Notes: generated by a model not told the origin, from the sequence alone. 64,000 nt of DNA from Streptomyces ferrugineus (GCF_015160855.1 NZ_CP063373.1:8965001-9029000); one strand, 5' to 3'; shown: positions 45,286-56,143, counted from the stretch's first letter. A program made the numbers and translations.

Positions 45286-45325
45286 GGCCGCGGTGAGCGT
45301 CAGGTTTCCCCCGCTCACCGCGGCC
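45286..45325. terminator. Second, stronger hairpin
   Basis: GGCCGCGGTGAGCG (45286-45299) pairs perfectly with CGCTCACCGCGGCC (45312-45325), 14 bp, 12-nt loop. It isolates the kinase gene at 45433 from upstream transcription. Confidence 0.8.
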
Positions 45326-45432
45326 GTCCCGATTCCGGCGCCGCCGGACCCCTCCCCCGCCCCGGACGATAGCGTTGTGCCAACCGACGTGAGCCAAGAG
45401 TTCGTTGGGTCAGAAAGGCACTCGGGGGATCC

Positions 45433-47283
45433 ATGACAGACCAGCCGCAGCCCCGTCCGTCCTACACTCCGGCGTCCGGCGAAGCCGCGCTGAGGCAGGC
45501 GGGCGCGAGGCCGCTGCGGGCCGCCGACCCCACGCGGATCGGACCGTACGTCCCGCTCGGGCTGCTCGGCAGCGGCGGCATGGGCCATGTCTACCTGGCC
45601 CGCCCCGCCGACGACAGCCCCGGCCTCGCCGCCGTCAAGGTCATCCGGCCCGAGTACGCCGAAGACCCCCGGTTCCGGCGGCGGTTCGAGCGCGAGGCCG
45701 CCGTACACGCCCAGGTGCACACCCCGCGCGCGCCCCAGCTGCTGGGCACCGGGTTCGACGACTCGCTGCTGTGGATGGCCACGCAGTACCTGCCCGGCCT
45801 CGACCTCGCCGAAGCCGTCCGCGAGTGCGGCGTCCTGGGCCCGGCCGGGGTGTGGCGGCTGGTCGCCGACCTCGGACAGGCCCTGTCGGCGATGGCCGCC
45901 GCCGGGGTCGTACACCGTGATCTCAAGCCGTCCAACGTGATCCTGTCCCTCCAGGGCGCACACGTCATCGACTTCGGCATCTCGCAGGCCGCGGACAGCA
46001 GCGCCATCACCACGACCGGCTCCCGGGTCGGCACCCCCGCCTACATGTCGCCCGAGTATCTGCGCGAGGGCCGCTGCGACACCGCCTCCGACGTCTTCTC
46101 GCTCGCCTGCAGCCTCGTCTACGCCAGCACCGGCAACGCCCCCTTCGGCGACGGAACCGGCGTGGACGTGATGCACCGGGTCGCCTTCGAGGAGCCGAAG
46201 CCGGAGGTCATGACCGAACTCTCGGCGGCCGACCCCGGGTTGGCCGCACTCCTGTCGGCCTGCCTCGCCAAGGACCCGGCCGCGCGGCCCACCCCGCGGC
46301 AGCTGATCGACGCGGCCACGGCCGCCGGGCACGGTCACGCACCCTCCTGGCAGGAGCCCCTGGGCGGCCGGCTGCGCTCCCGGCAGCAGGCCTGCGAGGT
46401 GCTGGAGAGCGCCTCCGTGGAGCAGACCGTCCACCTCCGGGCCCCCACGGAGCGCGGGGTCTCCCCTGCTCCCGGCCCGTACGGCACCCCGTCGTCGACC
46501 CCGCCAGGTGCGTACGGCACCGCCACGCCGCCAGCGCCGTACGGCATGGTCCCGCAGGGCCCGCCCGCCACCGGGAACGGCGAGAGCGGCACGCGACGGT
46601 CGCGACGGAAGCCGTACCTCGCAGCCGTCGCGGGCATCGCCGTGGTCGCCGTGGCCGTCGGCGCCTTCCTCCTCACCCGCCCCGAGCTCGGCGAAACGGC
46701 CTCCGCCCTCCCGACGACCTCCAGCACCTCCAGCGGCACCGCCTCCGAGGACGAGCCGGCGTCGGCCTCTCCCAGCCCCTCCGCCTCTCCCTCCGACGAG
46801 GAGAAGGAGACGGAGAAGGACAATGAGCCGGACAAGGAGAAGGGCGAGAACCGGGGCGAGGACGGACAGACCACGGGCGGAGCGGCCGTCGACGGCGGCG
46901 ATGCGTCCGGGTCCGGCGGCGGCGCGGGCGGCGCGCAGCCCACGGTCACCGTCACCGCCACCTCCGGCGACGCAAGCGGCGGCGGCGGCACCGGCACCTC
47001 CCCGACCGAGACCCCCACGACGCCCGCCGAACCACCGTGGAACGCCCAGTGCACGTACTACTCCGGCACCGAGCTGACCCGGCACGGTGACAAGAACCGC
47101 CGCGTCACACAGGTGCAGTGCATGCTGGACAAGCGCGGTTACAGCCTCGGCGGCGCGGGCGTGGACGGCCAGTTCGGCGACGCCACCCTGGCCGCGGTCA
47201 AGAAGTTCCAGAGCGCCAAGGGCCTGGACGTCGACGGTCTCGTGGGCCCCGACACCTGGGCCGCGCTGCGCAGTTCCACATGA
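45433..47283 (+). CDS. Ser/Thr protein kinase with extracellular peptidoglycan-binding domain
   Basis: A 616-residue canonical Hanks-type kinase from ATG 45433 (GGGGGAT upstream). Motifs: GSGGMGHVYLA, AVKVI, HRDLKPSN, DFGIS, GTPAYMSPE. A Gly/Pro/Tyr linker, one membrane helix (~395-417), an acidic Ser/Pro/Glu stalk, then a C-terminal peptidoglycan-binding type 1 domain (~540-615; RVTQVQCMLDKRGY, GQFGDATLAAVKKFQSAKGLDVDGLVGPDTW). It differs from the three FHA-paired kinases by being a true RD kinase. Possible upstream kinase for the FHA proteins encoded on both sides. Confidence 0.9.
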   Translation: MTDQPQPRPSYTPASGEAALRQAGARPLRAADPTRIGPYVPLGLLGSGGMGHVYLARPADDSPGLAAVKVIRPEYAEDPRFRRRFEREAAVHAQVHTPRAPQLLGTGFDDSLLWMATQYLPGLDLAEAVRECGVLGPAGVWRLVADLGQALSAMAAAGVVHRDLKPSNVILSLQGAHVIDFGISQAADSSAITTTGSRVGTPAYMSPEYLREGRCDTASDVFSLACSLVYASTGNAPFGDGTGVDVMHRVAFEEPKPEVMTELSAADPGLAALLSACLAKDPAARPTPRQLIDAATAAGHGHAPSWQEPLGGRLRSRQQACEVLESASVEQTVHLRAPTERGVSPAPGPYGTPSSTPPGAYGTATPPAPYGMVPQGPPATGNGESGTRRSRRKPYLAAVAGIAVVAVAVGAFLLTRPELGETASALPTTSSTSSGTASEDEPASASPSPSASPSDEEKETEKDNEPDKEKGENRGEDGQTTGGAAVDGGDASGSGGGAGGAQPTVTVTATSGDASGGGGTGTSPTETPTTPAEPPWNAQCTYYSGTELTRHGDKNRRVTQVQCMLDKRGYSLGGAGVDGQFGDATLAAVKKFQSAKGLDVDGLVGPDTWAALRSST

Positions 47284-47404
47284 CGGCGCGCCGCTCAAAG
47301 GCTGAGTTCCCGGCTGCTGCGCCCATTACCCTGACCGTCAGCCGGAGGAATCGGAACGACACGGGACGGTCCAGGACGGCTCCGGCGTGGGGAGGGGGGA
47401 CTCC

Positions 47405-48160
47405 ATGCACACCATCATCGTCGTGCCGCCGGACGCGCGCGGCACCGAGGACCACAGCAGGCTCGCATCCGGTGAGAAGCTCGCCTTCGGCAGGAGTGCG
47501 GCGGGCGGCGGTCTGACGATCGCCCACGAAGGAGTGTCCCGCGCCGCCGGTGTGATCACCGCGCACGGTGCCTTCTGGACGCTCAGCAACCTCAGTGCCC
47601 ACCAGACCTACGTCGTGGAGAACCCGGAGGGCGCGGGCGAGCACATCAAGGTCGTGCCCGGCCGGGTGGACGCCCCGGTCCCCTTCGAGTTCTCCCGAGT
47701 GGTGCTGCCTGCCGCGGGCGACCTGCTCGCCTTCGATGTCTGGGCCCCGCACCAGGAGATCCTCGACACCAGCGGCTGGTCCGGCGGCGGCGCCCTGACC
47801 GGAACGACCACGGCACCGGCGTTCTCCCTGGACCACACCAAGCGGTACTTCGCCGTGCTGGTCGCCCTGTGCGAACCCCGCCTGCGCGGCGTGCCGCACG
47901 CCCCGCCGCCCACCGCCGAAGCGCTGGTGGAGCGCCTGCGCGCCACCTGGCCCACGGTGACCAGAGCCACTGTGCAGTGGAACATCAACTACCTCGCGGT
48001 CAAGCTGCGGCTGAAGCCGGACCCGGACACCACCGCCGTCCCGGCGGCACGCCTCAACGGCAAGAAGGAGTTGCTGGTCTCGCTCGCGCTGCGGTTCGAC
48101 CTCGTACGGGAGGACGACCTGGTCGTGCTCGCCGCCGCTCCCAGCCGGGTGACGTCATGA
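47405..48160 (+). CDS. FHA-domain protein of kinase pair C
   Basis: A 251-residue paralogue of the FHA proteins at 34190 and 36629, from ATG 47405 behind GGAGGGGGG. GEKLAFGRS, GVSRAAGVI and QTYVVEN mark the FHA fold; the phosphate-contact Ser is kept. The C-terminal block (ALVERLRATWP...NGKKELLVSLALRFDLV) is conserved. Overlaps kinase C by ATGA. It is separated from pairs A and B by about 10 kb of other envelope genes. Confidence 0.8.
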   Translation: MHTIIVVPPDARGTEDHSRLASGEKLAFGRSAAGGGLTIAHEGVSRAAGVITAHGAFWTLSNLSAHQTYVVENPEGAGEHIKVVPGRVDAPVPFEFSRVVLPAAGDLLAFDVWAPHQEILDTSGWSGGGALTGTTTAPAFSLDHTKRYFAVLVALCEPRLRGVPHAPPPTAEALVERLRATWPTVTRATVQWNINYLAVKLRLKPDPDTTAVPAARLNGKKELLVSLALRFDLVREDDLVVLAAAPSRVTS

Positions 48161-49584
48161 CGGGGCGGCCGCACGCCGTTCAGGTGCCGGCCGGCTACCG
48201 CGTCGGCACCTGGGAGGTCCGTGAGCCGATCGCCTCGGGTGGCTTCAGCACCGTCTACGCGGCCCGCGCCACGTCCGGGAACGCCGCGCGGCCGCAGAGC
48301 GTGGCCCTGAAGTTCCTGCCCACCGGCACCCACACCCCACGACAACTCGCCCACTTACGCGACCTCGCCGAACGTGAGGTGGACCTGCTCAAGCGGCTGC
48401 GCGCACCACGCCTCATTCGGATGTACGAGGCCCTCACCGTCGACGACCCCGGCCACCCCGAACTCGATGGCGCCACCGTCCTCGTACTGGAGCTGGCGCG
48501 GGGCTCACTGGACACGCTGCTGTCGCGGCGCCCGGCGTTCGACGCAGTGTCCGCGCTGCTCCTACAGGTCTGCGAGGGCCTCGACCAACTGCACCGGGCC
48601 GGCTGGGTGCACGGCGACCTCAAACCCGCCAACGTCCTGCTCATGGACGACGGCACCGTACGCCTCGCCGACTTCAACACCGCCGCGGAACTCCACGGCA
48701 CCCACGCCTACGCCCCCGCCTTCTCCACCCCCGACCACACCCCGCCCGAACTCCTCTTCCCGGAGTTCGGCGCCCGCGGCCTGCTGATCCGCCCCACCGC
48801 GGACATCTGGGCCTTCGGCATCCTCGCCCACCTCGCCCTCACCGGCACGCACCCACTGCCAGGCGCCAGCCCGGCCACTCGCCGGGACTCGGCGGTGCGC
48901 TACGCACGCGGCGCCGAGGAACTGCGCCTGAGCGCCGAACTGCCGCCCGTCTGGCGACAGATCATCACCGACTGTCTCGCCCGTACGCACGAAGAACGCG
49001 TCGCCCACGACACGGCGGCCTTGCTGCGCCGCGTGGCCCGGGCCACGGGCACCGATCGCGCCCCCCGCCTGCCGCGGCTGCGCCCTCGCCCGCGGGGCCG
49101 CGTCATGCTGGCCACCACCACGGCGACGGCACTGCTCGCGGGCCTCGGCCTCGGCATCACGGCCCTGGTGGAAGACGGCCGGTCACCGGGGCCCGGTCTC
49201 CAGGCGGACACCGCCGCCGACGCCGCACCCACCTCCGCCGGCGCGTCCGCCACGGCCACCGGCTACGGTCGCTGCCCGCCCGGCGACATCTGCTTCTTCA
49301 CCGAGCCTGCCGGTCAGGGCGACATGTGCTCCTGGTGGGGTGACGACGTCGACTGGGCGCGGGGCGAGAACGTCTGCAGTTGGGCCGGCCGCGCGGACGC
49401 CCGGTCGGTCTTCAACAACGGGCTCGACACCGACGCGGGCGAGACGTTCGTGAACGTCGTCTACTACGGACAGCGTGCCCTGCGGGACCGCCAGGGCTGT
49501 GTGGAGGTCGGCACGAGGCGCGACCTGCCCGCGGGCGTCCGCCCCCTGTCCCACACATGGGCGCAGGCCTGCCCTCTCACGTGA
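48157..49584 (+). CDS. Non-RD Ser/Thr kinase with I36 inhibitor-like outside domain (kinase C); contains a TTA codon
   Basis: A 475-residue single-pass membrane protein from ATG 48157. Kinase motifs: ASGGFSTVY, Lys52, HGDLKPAN, DFN. Membrane helix ~310-332 (VMLATTTATALLAGLGLGITAL). The outside domain (~370-475) is of the I36 type (CPPGDICFFTEPAGQGDMCSWW..., SVFNNGLD). Codon 67 is TTA (48355-48357), read only by the bldA tRNA in Streptomyces; kinases A and B have CTG there. Translation of this copy should therefore be tied to the developmental stage at which bldA tRNA is active. Confidence 0.85.
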   Translation: MTGRPHAVQVPAGYRVGTWEVREPIASGGFSTVYAARATSGNAARPQSVALKFLPTGTHTPRQLAHLRDLAEREVDLLKRLRAPRLIRMYEALTVDDPGHPELDGATVLVLELARGSLDTLLSRRPAFDAVSALLLQVCEGLDQLHRAGWVHGDLKPANVLLMDDGTVRLADFNTAAELHGTHAYAPAFSTPDHTPPELLFPEFGARGLLIRPTADIWAFGILAHLALTGTHPLPGASPATRRDSAVRYARGAEELRLSAELPPVWRQIITDCLARTHEERVAHDTAALLRRVARATGTDRAPRLPRLRPRPRGRVMLATTTATALLAGLGLGITALVEDGRSPGPGLQADTAADAAPTSAGASATATGYGRCPPGDICFFTEPAGQGDMCSWWGDDVDWARGENVCSWAGRADARSVFNNGLDTDAGETFVNVVYYGQRALRDRQGCVEVGTRRDLPAGVRPLSHTWAQACPLT

Positions 49585-49650
49585 GAGGTTCCGCCGCGCC
49601 ACGCCGGAAGCCATGGTGAGTGCGCCGCCGAACGGCGGGGCTCGACCGCC

Positions 49651-49914
49651 ATGACCGGCTGCGCACAGCAGCAACACGGGGCAGCCCCGCGACCACGGGC
49701 CCACGCGGGCCCGGGCGACTGGAATGACAGCAGTGGCGCCTTCCGGGGCTCCGACACCAACAGGGCCTCGTCCGTCATGAACAGCGGGTACATCGGCGGC
49801 CTCGGCATCGTCGCCTTCTACAACGCGTACAACTACCGCGGCGGCTACTCCTGCCTGGCGCCGGGCGAGTACTACGCGGACAACCTCAGCGACAACACCT
49901 TCACGAGCGCCTGA
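49651..49914 (+). pseudogene. Remnant of an I36-type secreted protein
   Basis: From about 49715 the frame encodes GDWNDSSGAFRGSDTNRASS and continues with VMNSGY and [12 protein letters not shown], the second half of an I36/SMPI-like domain. The signal peptide and first half are missing; the preceding ~20 residues (from an ATG at 49651) look like random high-GC frame, and there is no proper ribosome binding site. Its place right after kinase C, which carries an I36 domain, suggests decay after duplication or exchange of the outside module. It could still be expressed as a short protein. Confidence 0.5.
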
Positions 49915-49924
49915 GCCCATCCCC

Positions 49925-49957
49925 GCAGCGGTGCCCCCTCGGAGGGGGCACCGCTGC
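49925..49957. terminator. Bidirectional terminator
   Basis: GCAGCGGTGCCCCC (49925-49938) pairs perfectly with GGGGGCACCGCTGC (49944-49957), 14 bp, 5-nt loop, between the I36 remnant and purH. Confidence 0.9.
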
Positions 49958-49962
49958 ACGGC

Positions 49963-51536
<1,574 letters not shown>

Positions 51537-51540
<4 letters not shown>

Positions 51541-52151
51541 TGGATAACTACCTTTCGTCCCTCAATGCGATAGCCGTTGCGGGCGAGCCGCCCCACGACC
51601 TCGACGAGCAGCCTTCGCTCGACTTCCTTGATGCGCTCGTGCAGAGCGCTCTCGTCGTCCTCGTCCCGGACCTCGACCACGCCCTGAGCGATGATCGGCC
51701 CGGTGTCGACGCCGTCGTCGACGAAGTGGACGGTGCAGCCGGTGACCCTGGCTCCGTACGCGAGGGCGTCACGGACGCCGTGGGCGCCGGGAAAACTGGG
51801 GAGCAGGGCCGGGTGGGTGTTCACGAAACGGCCGCCGAAGCGGGCGAGGAACTCCTTGCCGACGATCTTCATGAACCCGGCGGACACCACGAGGTCGGGC
51901 TCGTAGGAGGCGACGGCCTCGGCGAGCGAGGCGTCCCACTCCTCACGTGTCGCGAAGTCCTTGACCCGCCGTACGAAGGTCGGCAGCCCGGCGCGCTCGG
52001 CGCGGGCGAGCCCCTCGATGTTCTCGCGGTCGGCGCCGACCGCGACGATCTCGGCGCCGTACGCCGCGCTGCCGGTGGCGGCGATCTCGTCGAGCAGCGC
52101 CTGCAGATTGGTGCCGGATCCGGAGACCAGCACGACGAGGCGCTTGGCCAC
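51537..52151 (-). CDS. purN: Phosphoribosylglycinamide formyltransferase
   Basis: A 204-residue enzyme that formylates GAR with 10-formyl-[17 protein letters not shown] binds the phosphate; [12 protein letters not shown] holds the catalytic Asn and His, and [11 protein letters not shown] the Asp. GTG 52151 is preceded by AGAAAGGG. The upstream region has two GAACGACT copies (52172-52193) and a TCGTACGA palindrome (52199-52206), which could be regulatory. Confidence 0.96.
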
Positions 52152-52389
52152 GGTGGTGCCCTTTCTCGGGTGAACGACTCTGGAACGACTTTGTATGGTC
52201 GTACGAATGCTTCGCGCCCCCGGATACGGGGAAGTCTACGAAGCGGCCGACCGTCAGCAACGATACCGGCACACCGGGCGGCCCCCACGGGACGGGGGCG
52301 TGGCCGGAAGGTAGCGTCTGGGAGGGGCGGACTCGGGAACGCGGGTGGTGTGCGGTGCGTTCACGAGATGACGGCTCACACCAGAACAG

Positions 52390-52422
52390 TCGTAATCCAA
52401 CTCGTAATCCGATTCGGAATCC
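52390..52422. repeat. Three 9-bp repeats at a 12-bp period upstream of a membrane protein gene
   Basis: TCGTAATCC at 52390 and 52402, and TCGGAATCC at 52414, evenly 12 bp apart, ending 20 bp before the ATG at 52443. The spacing is about one helical turn plus, so three proteins could bind on nearly one face. Confidence 0.6.
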
Positions 52423-52442
52423 AAGGGGAAGACGCTCACTTG

Positions 52443-53255
52443 ATGTCGGACCGCAGCCTGCGACTCCTCACGCTCCCCCCGCAGTCCCTGCCGGGAGGGG
52501 TGCACAGCGGCATGCTGCTGCGGGAGCGCCCCGCCTCGCCGCCCGACGCCCCCTCGGGCGGGCAGCACGGCGACCAGCGGGGCGGTGACGGCAAGGGGCA
52601 GGAGGACAACCCGTTCGCCCCGCCGCCGGAGGGCACACCGGACCGCCCGTGGCAGCCCCGGCGCCCGTCGGACGACGACGGCTCGCAGGGTTCCGACCAG
52701 GGCGGCGGCCCGAGCGGCGGTCAGGGTGGTGGCCCGTCGCCCTGGGGCAACCAGTGGAGCGACCGCCAGCCGGGCCGCTCCAGCGGCGGCTTCGGCGAGC
52801 AGCCCCGAAGCGGCCAGAACGGCCCCGGAAGCGGCGGCCCCGGCACGAACATGCGCTGGGACCCGACCGACCCCGCCCAGCGCCGGGCCCGTTACGCCCT
52901 GCTGTCCGGCATGTGGGCCTTCTTCTTCGCCCTGTTCAGCTGGCCGTACGTGGCACTGCTGCTCGGCGCGCTGGCCCTCTACTGGGGCATCGGCAGCCTG
53001 CGCACCAAGCCCCGCACCGCCGACCCCGACACCCCGGCCCCGCAGAACTCCGGCCGCCCCCAGACGACGGCGGCGGTGAGCGGTCTGGTCACGGCGTCCC
53101 TCGCGATCGCGGTGGTCGCGGCCGGGTTCGCCGCGAAGGTGGTCTACAGCGAGTACTACACGTGCCGCAGCGACGCCCTGACGAACGCGGCGAAGCAGTC
53201 CTGCGAGCGGCATCTGCCGGAGGAGCTGCGGGGCGTTCTGGGCGAGGACGGCTGA
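52443..53255 (+). CDS. Membrane protein with low-complexity Gly/Pro/Gln N-terminal half
   Basis: A 270-residue protein, ATG 52443 (a TTG lies three bases before; AAGGGGAAG is 13 bases upstream). Residues 1-~145 are Gly/Pro/Ser/Asp-rich. Two hydrophobic stretches (~152-185 and ~207-232) follow, then a short tail with two Cys ([20 protein letters not shown]). Found between purN and the DUF6350 gene in many Streptomyces; function unknown. Confidence 0.7.
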   Translation: MSDRSLRLLTLPPQSLPGGVHSGMLLRERPASPPDAPSGGQHGDQRGGDGKGQEDNPFAPPPEGTPDRPWQPRRPSDDDGSQGSDQGGGPSGGQGGGPSPWGNQWSDRQPGRSSGGFGEQPRSGQNGPGSGGPGTNMRWDPTDPAQRRARYALLSGMWAFFFALFSWPYVALLLGALALYWGIGSLRTKPRTADPDTPAPQNSGRPQTTAAVSGLVTASLAIAVVAAGFAAKVVYSEYYTCRSDALTNAAKQSCERHLPEELRGVLGEDG

Positions 53256-53267
53256 GGGGCGTTCCGG

Positions 53268-55112
53268 TCAGGTCGGGGGCTGTGGTTCTTCGGGCGGGTT
53301 CGGTGGGGGCGGTGCCTCGGGGTCGTCCGGTGCGTCGAGGGTGAGCTGCGCGTGCGCGGCATCGGAATCCGCATCGTCATCGGCGTCGGCATCGGCATCG
53401 GCATCGGACGAGGCGCCGGTGCTCGGTGATTCCGTGGCGGCCGGCGGGTCCGGTGGCTCCGGCGTCGGGGCGGTGGGTGAGAAGTCGTCCGGCTCGAAGG
53501 TCGTGTCGTGGTCGTACGTCCCGTACGGAACGGCCGGATCGTAGGACGCGTACTGAGGGTCCTCGCCGTACGCCGTCACCGCGGCGCCCTCGACGTCGGC
53601 CTGCGGCGCGGTGTCCGTCGCCCCGGCACCGCCCGCTCCCGCCTCCGCGGGCTCGCCCGACTCCGCCACCGCCGGGCCGTCCTCCCCCGGCCCCGCCACC
53701 CGGGGCTTGCCGATCCGCGCCCCCCGCGTATCGCTCACCGGTTCCGCCCGGCGCCCCCCCATCCAGCACCGCCAGCCCCGTACCACCACCGCCACCGGAA
53801 CCGCCACGAACGCGACCCACCCCAGCGTCGCCGCCCCCGTCTGCCACCACACCGGCCCGAACCGAGCGAGCAGCCCCACCCCCAACGGCCCACCCGACAG
53901 CGTGGCCAGCACGGCGACCAGGACCGCGCAGAACACGGCGGCGAGTACGGCGGTCCCGGCGGTCCGCCCGGGCGACCAGGTCACGGGAGCCACCGGCCGG
54001 GGTTCGGACCGGGGTTCGGACCGGGGTTCGGACCAGATCGTCGCGCCCGCCTCCCCGCCCCCCAGCCCATCCCCCCACCTCGCCGCGAACCACCCCACCA
54101 CCATCCCCACCACAACCGGCAGCACCCCGACCACCCACCGCAGCGGCCCCGCGACCGCCGTCTCCGGCACGGCCTCCAGCAGGGGAAACGGCGGGAGCAA
54201 GGGGGCCGGTGCCGAGGACAGCGGCCCCACCACATGTCCCGTCCCGAGCACGAACCCGGGACCGAGGGCATAGGACGCCGCCCACATCGCCGCGTTCGGC
54301 ACGAGCGCCGCGCACAGCAGCAGTACCGCGAACCGCCCCGACCACCCCTGGGTCAGCTCCAGGAAGGACGTCCGTACCGCCCCGCCGTGCCACACCAGCG
54401 ACCCGGCCACCAGCAGCGCCCCACCCCCGGCCAGCGCAGCCACCCCGGCCCCCGCCGCCCGCGCCGCCGCGCCGACCCGGGCCCGTCCCTCCACCCCGGG
54501 CACCAGCCGCCGCACCCGCGCCGGCAGTACGACCAGCAGACCGTCCACCGTCTCGGGCCGCCGTTCGCACGCCGCCCACACCCCCACCCCGGCGGCCCCC
54601 ATCGCGACCAGCGGCACCCGCACCGCCGTCCACCACCACGCCGGCCGCAGCTCACCCCCGGCCGCGTACACCGCGGCGGCCGCGCCGACCGCGAGGTAGC
54701 CGAGCACGACGCCCGCCCACGCCGTACGGATCGACGCCAGCGGCACCCCCTCGCCGCCGTCCGCCGCCGCGTCCCGCGCCGCCCGGTGCACCAGCCACAC
54801 CGGCAGCGCGAGCAGCAGCAGCGGGGTGACACCGACCGGCGCGGGGACGCCGGAAAGCGTGTCGGTGCGGACCAGTTCGGCGCCGTGCGCCAACAGCCAC
54901 AGCACGGAGGCGATCCGCAGCGCCCCGCCCGGTCCGCTGTCCGGGTACGGCGAGCTGATCCACAGCACGATCACCACCACGGCGAACACACCGAGCCCCA
55001 GCCCGGCCGCCACCGCACCGCTGAAGAGGCTGGCGCCCAGCCCGGGCGTCCGGCGGCGCACGCGTGTGAGCAGGGACGTTCTGCGAGCGGTCATCTCGAT
55101 CACACGCGCCAT
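53268..55112 (-). CDS. DUF6350 membrane protein (PerM-like)
   Basis: A 614-residue multi-pass protein with about nine to ten hydrophobic segments between residues 25 and ~450 and a long acidic C-terminal tail (~450-614) with Asp/Ala repeats ([16 protein letters not shown]). The family includes mycobacterial PerM (Rv0955), linked to cell division and persistence. ATG 55112 has GGGAG very close; ATG 55094 (MTARR) is an alternative. Converges on the gene at 52443. Confidence 0.75.
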   Translation of the reverse strand: MARVIEMTARRTSLLTRVRRRTPGLGASLFSGAVAAGLGLGVFAVVVIVLWISSPYPDSGPGGALRIASVLWLLAHGAELVRTDTLSGVPAPVGVTPLLLLALPVWLVHRAARDAAADGGEGVPLASIRTAWAGVVLGYLAVGAAAAVYAAGGELRPAWWWTAVRVPLVAMGAAGVGVWAACERRPETVDGLLVVLPARVRRLVPGVEGRARVGAAARAAGAGVAALAGGGALLVAGSLVWHGGAVRTSFLELTQGWSGRFAVLLLCAALVPNAAMWAASYALGPGFVLGTGHVVGPLSSAPAPLLPPFPLLEAVPETAVAGPLRWVVGVLPVVVGMVVGWFAARWGDGLGGGEAGATIWSEPRSEPRSEPRPVAPVTWSPGRTAGTAVLAAVFCAVLVAVLATLSGGPLGVGLLARFGPVWWQTGAATLGWVAFVAVPVAVVVRGWRCWMGGRRAEPVSDTRGARIGKPRVAGPGEDGPAVAESGEPAEAGAGGAGATDTAPQADVEGAAVTAYGEDPQYASYDPAVPYGTYDHDTTFEPDDFSPTAPTPEPPDPPAATESPSTGASSDADADADADDDADSDAAHAQLTLDAPDDPEAPPPPNPPEEPQPPT

Positions 55113-55187
55113 GCTCCCAACGACACGCGCTTTTGCCTCGTAACAGGCGAACCTCCGATGTGTCGCTCAATATATGTTTATGTTCTT

Positions 55188-55199
55188 TTTCGTACGAAA
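55188..55199. promoter_or_regulatory. 12-bp palindrome overlapping a ribosome binding site
   Basis: TTTCGTACGAAA is a perfect palindrome, 9 bp before GTG 55209; its right arm runs into the GAAAGGG ribosome binding site. The preceding AATATATGTTTATG is AT-rich and may contain the -10. A repressor bound here would block both transcription and translation. Confidence 0.4.
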
Positions 55200-55208
55200 G
55201 GGTGTCAC

Positions 55209-56087
55209 GTGTACCTGGTCGAGGAGACGGAGGTTCAGAACCCCGCAGAGGAGCCCGAGGTGACGGCAGATCAGCCCGTCGAGCGGACCCGCCTGACACC
55301 CGCCCAGGCCTTCGACGCGCTCTACGCGTTCTGCGCCCCGGCCCTCGTACGGCAGACCTATCTGCTCACCGGGCGCCGTGAACTCGCCCGCGAGTCGGTC
55401 GAGCGGGCCTTCCAACTCGCCTGGCAGCGCTGGCCGGAGGTGGCCCGCGACCCGGATCCGGCGGGCTGGGTGCGGGCGACGGCGTACGACTTCGCGCTCT
55501 CCCCCTGGCACCGGTTCCGCCCCCGCTACCGGCACCCCGAACCGCCGCCCTCGGACGCCTTGAACCGCGCCCTGCTGGACGTACTGCTCCAACTGCCGGC
55601 AGCCCAGCGCCGCACGCTCGTCCTCTACGACGGTGTGGGCCTCGACCTGCCCGAGACGGCGGCCGAGACGGAGGCGAGCACCCCGGCCACCGCCAACCGC
55701 CTGATGCACGCCCGCACCGCGGTCGCCACCCGCCTGCCGGACCTGTCCGACCCCACGGAACTCCACCGCCGCCTGGCCGAACTGGCCGCGACGGAACGTC
55801 TGCGCGCCGCCAAGCCGACGACGGTCCGCGAGGGCAGCGAACACCGGGCCCGCTTCTGGACCCGCGCCGCCATCGCGTTCACGGTGACCCTCATCGGCAC
55901 GACGGCGCTGACCCTGCGGACCGCGCCGACGCAGTACGAGGCACCGGTGCCGCCGGGGTCGACGGTGCGGGGGGTGCCGCCGAGGATGGCGCCGGGGCCG
56001 CTGTCGGACAAGGAGCTGAAGCTCCGGGAGAAACTCCGCGCGGAGATCGCCCACGGCCCGGAGCGGCTGAGCCCGCGGGCCGGCTAG
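55209..56087 (+). CDS. Sigma-70 (ECF-like) domain protein with C-terminal membrane helix
   Basis: A 292-residue protein from GTG 55209. Residues ~30-105 resemble sigma region 2 (ALYAFCAPALVRQTYLLTGRRELARESVERAFQLAWQRWPEV), and ~115-165 region 4 (LDVLLQLPAAQRRTLVLYDGVGLDLPETAAETEASTPATANRLMHAR). One membrane helix lies at ~220-238, with a ~50-residue outer tail. Sigma factors are rarely membrane-anchored; it may be a sequestered sigma or a regulator derived from one. A fixed neighbour of sucCD in Streptomyces. Confidence 0.65.
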   Translation: MYLVEETEVQNPAEEPEVTADQPVERTRLTPAQAFDALYAFCAPALVRQTYLLTGRRELARESVERAFQLAWQRWPEVARDPDPAGWVRATAYDFALSPWHRFRPRYRHPEPPPSDALNRALLDVLLQLPAAQRRTLVLYDGVGLDLPETAAETEASTPATANRLMHARTAVATRLPDLSDPTELHRRLAELAATERLRAAKPTTVREGSEHRARFWTRAAIAFTVTLIGTTALTLRTAPTQYEAPVPPGSTVRGVPPRMAPGPLSDKELKLREKLRAEIAHGPERLSPRAG

Positions 56088-56143
56088 CGACAGCCCGGCG
56101 CCGGAGACAACGCCGTGGGCCCGCGCCCGCACGACAACGCCGT

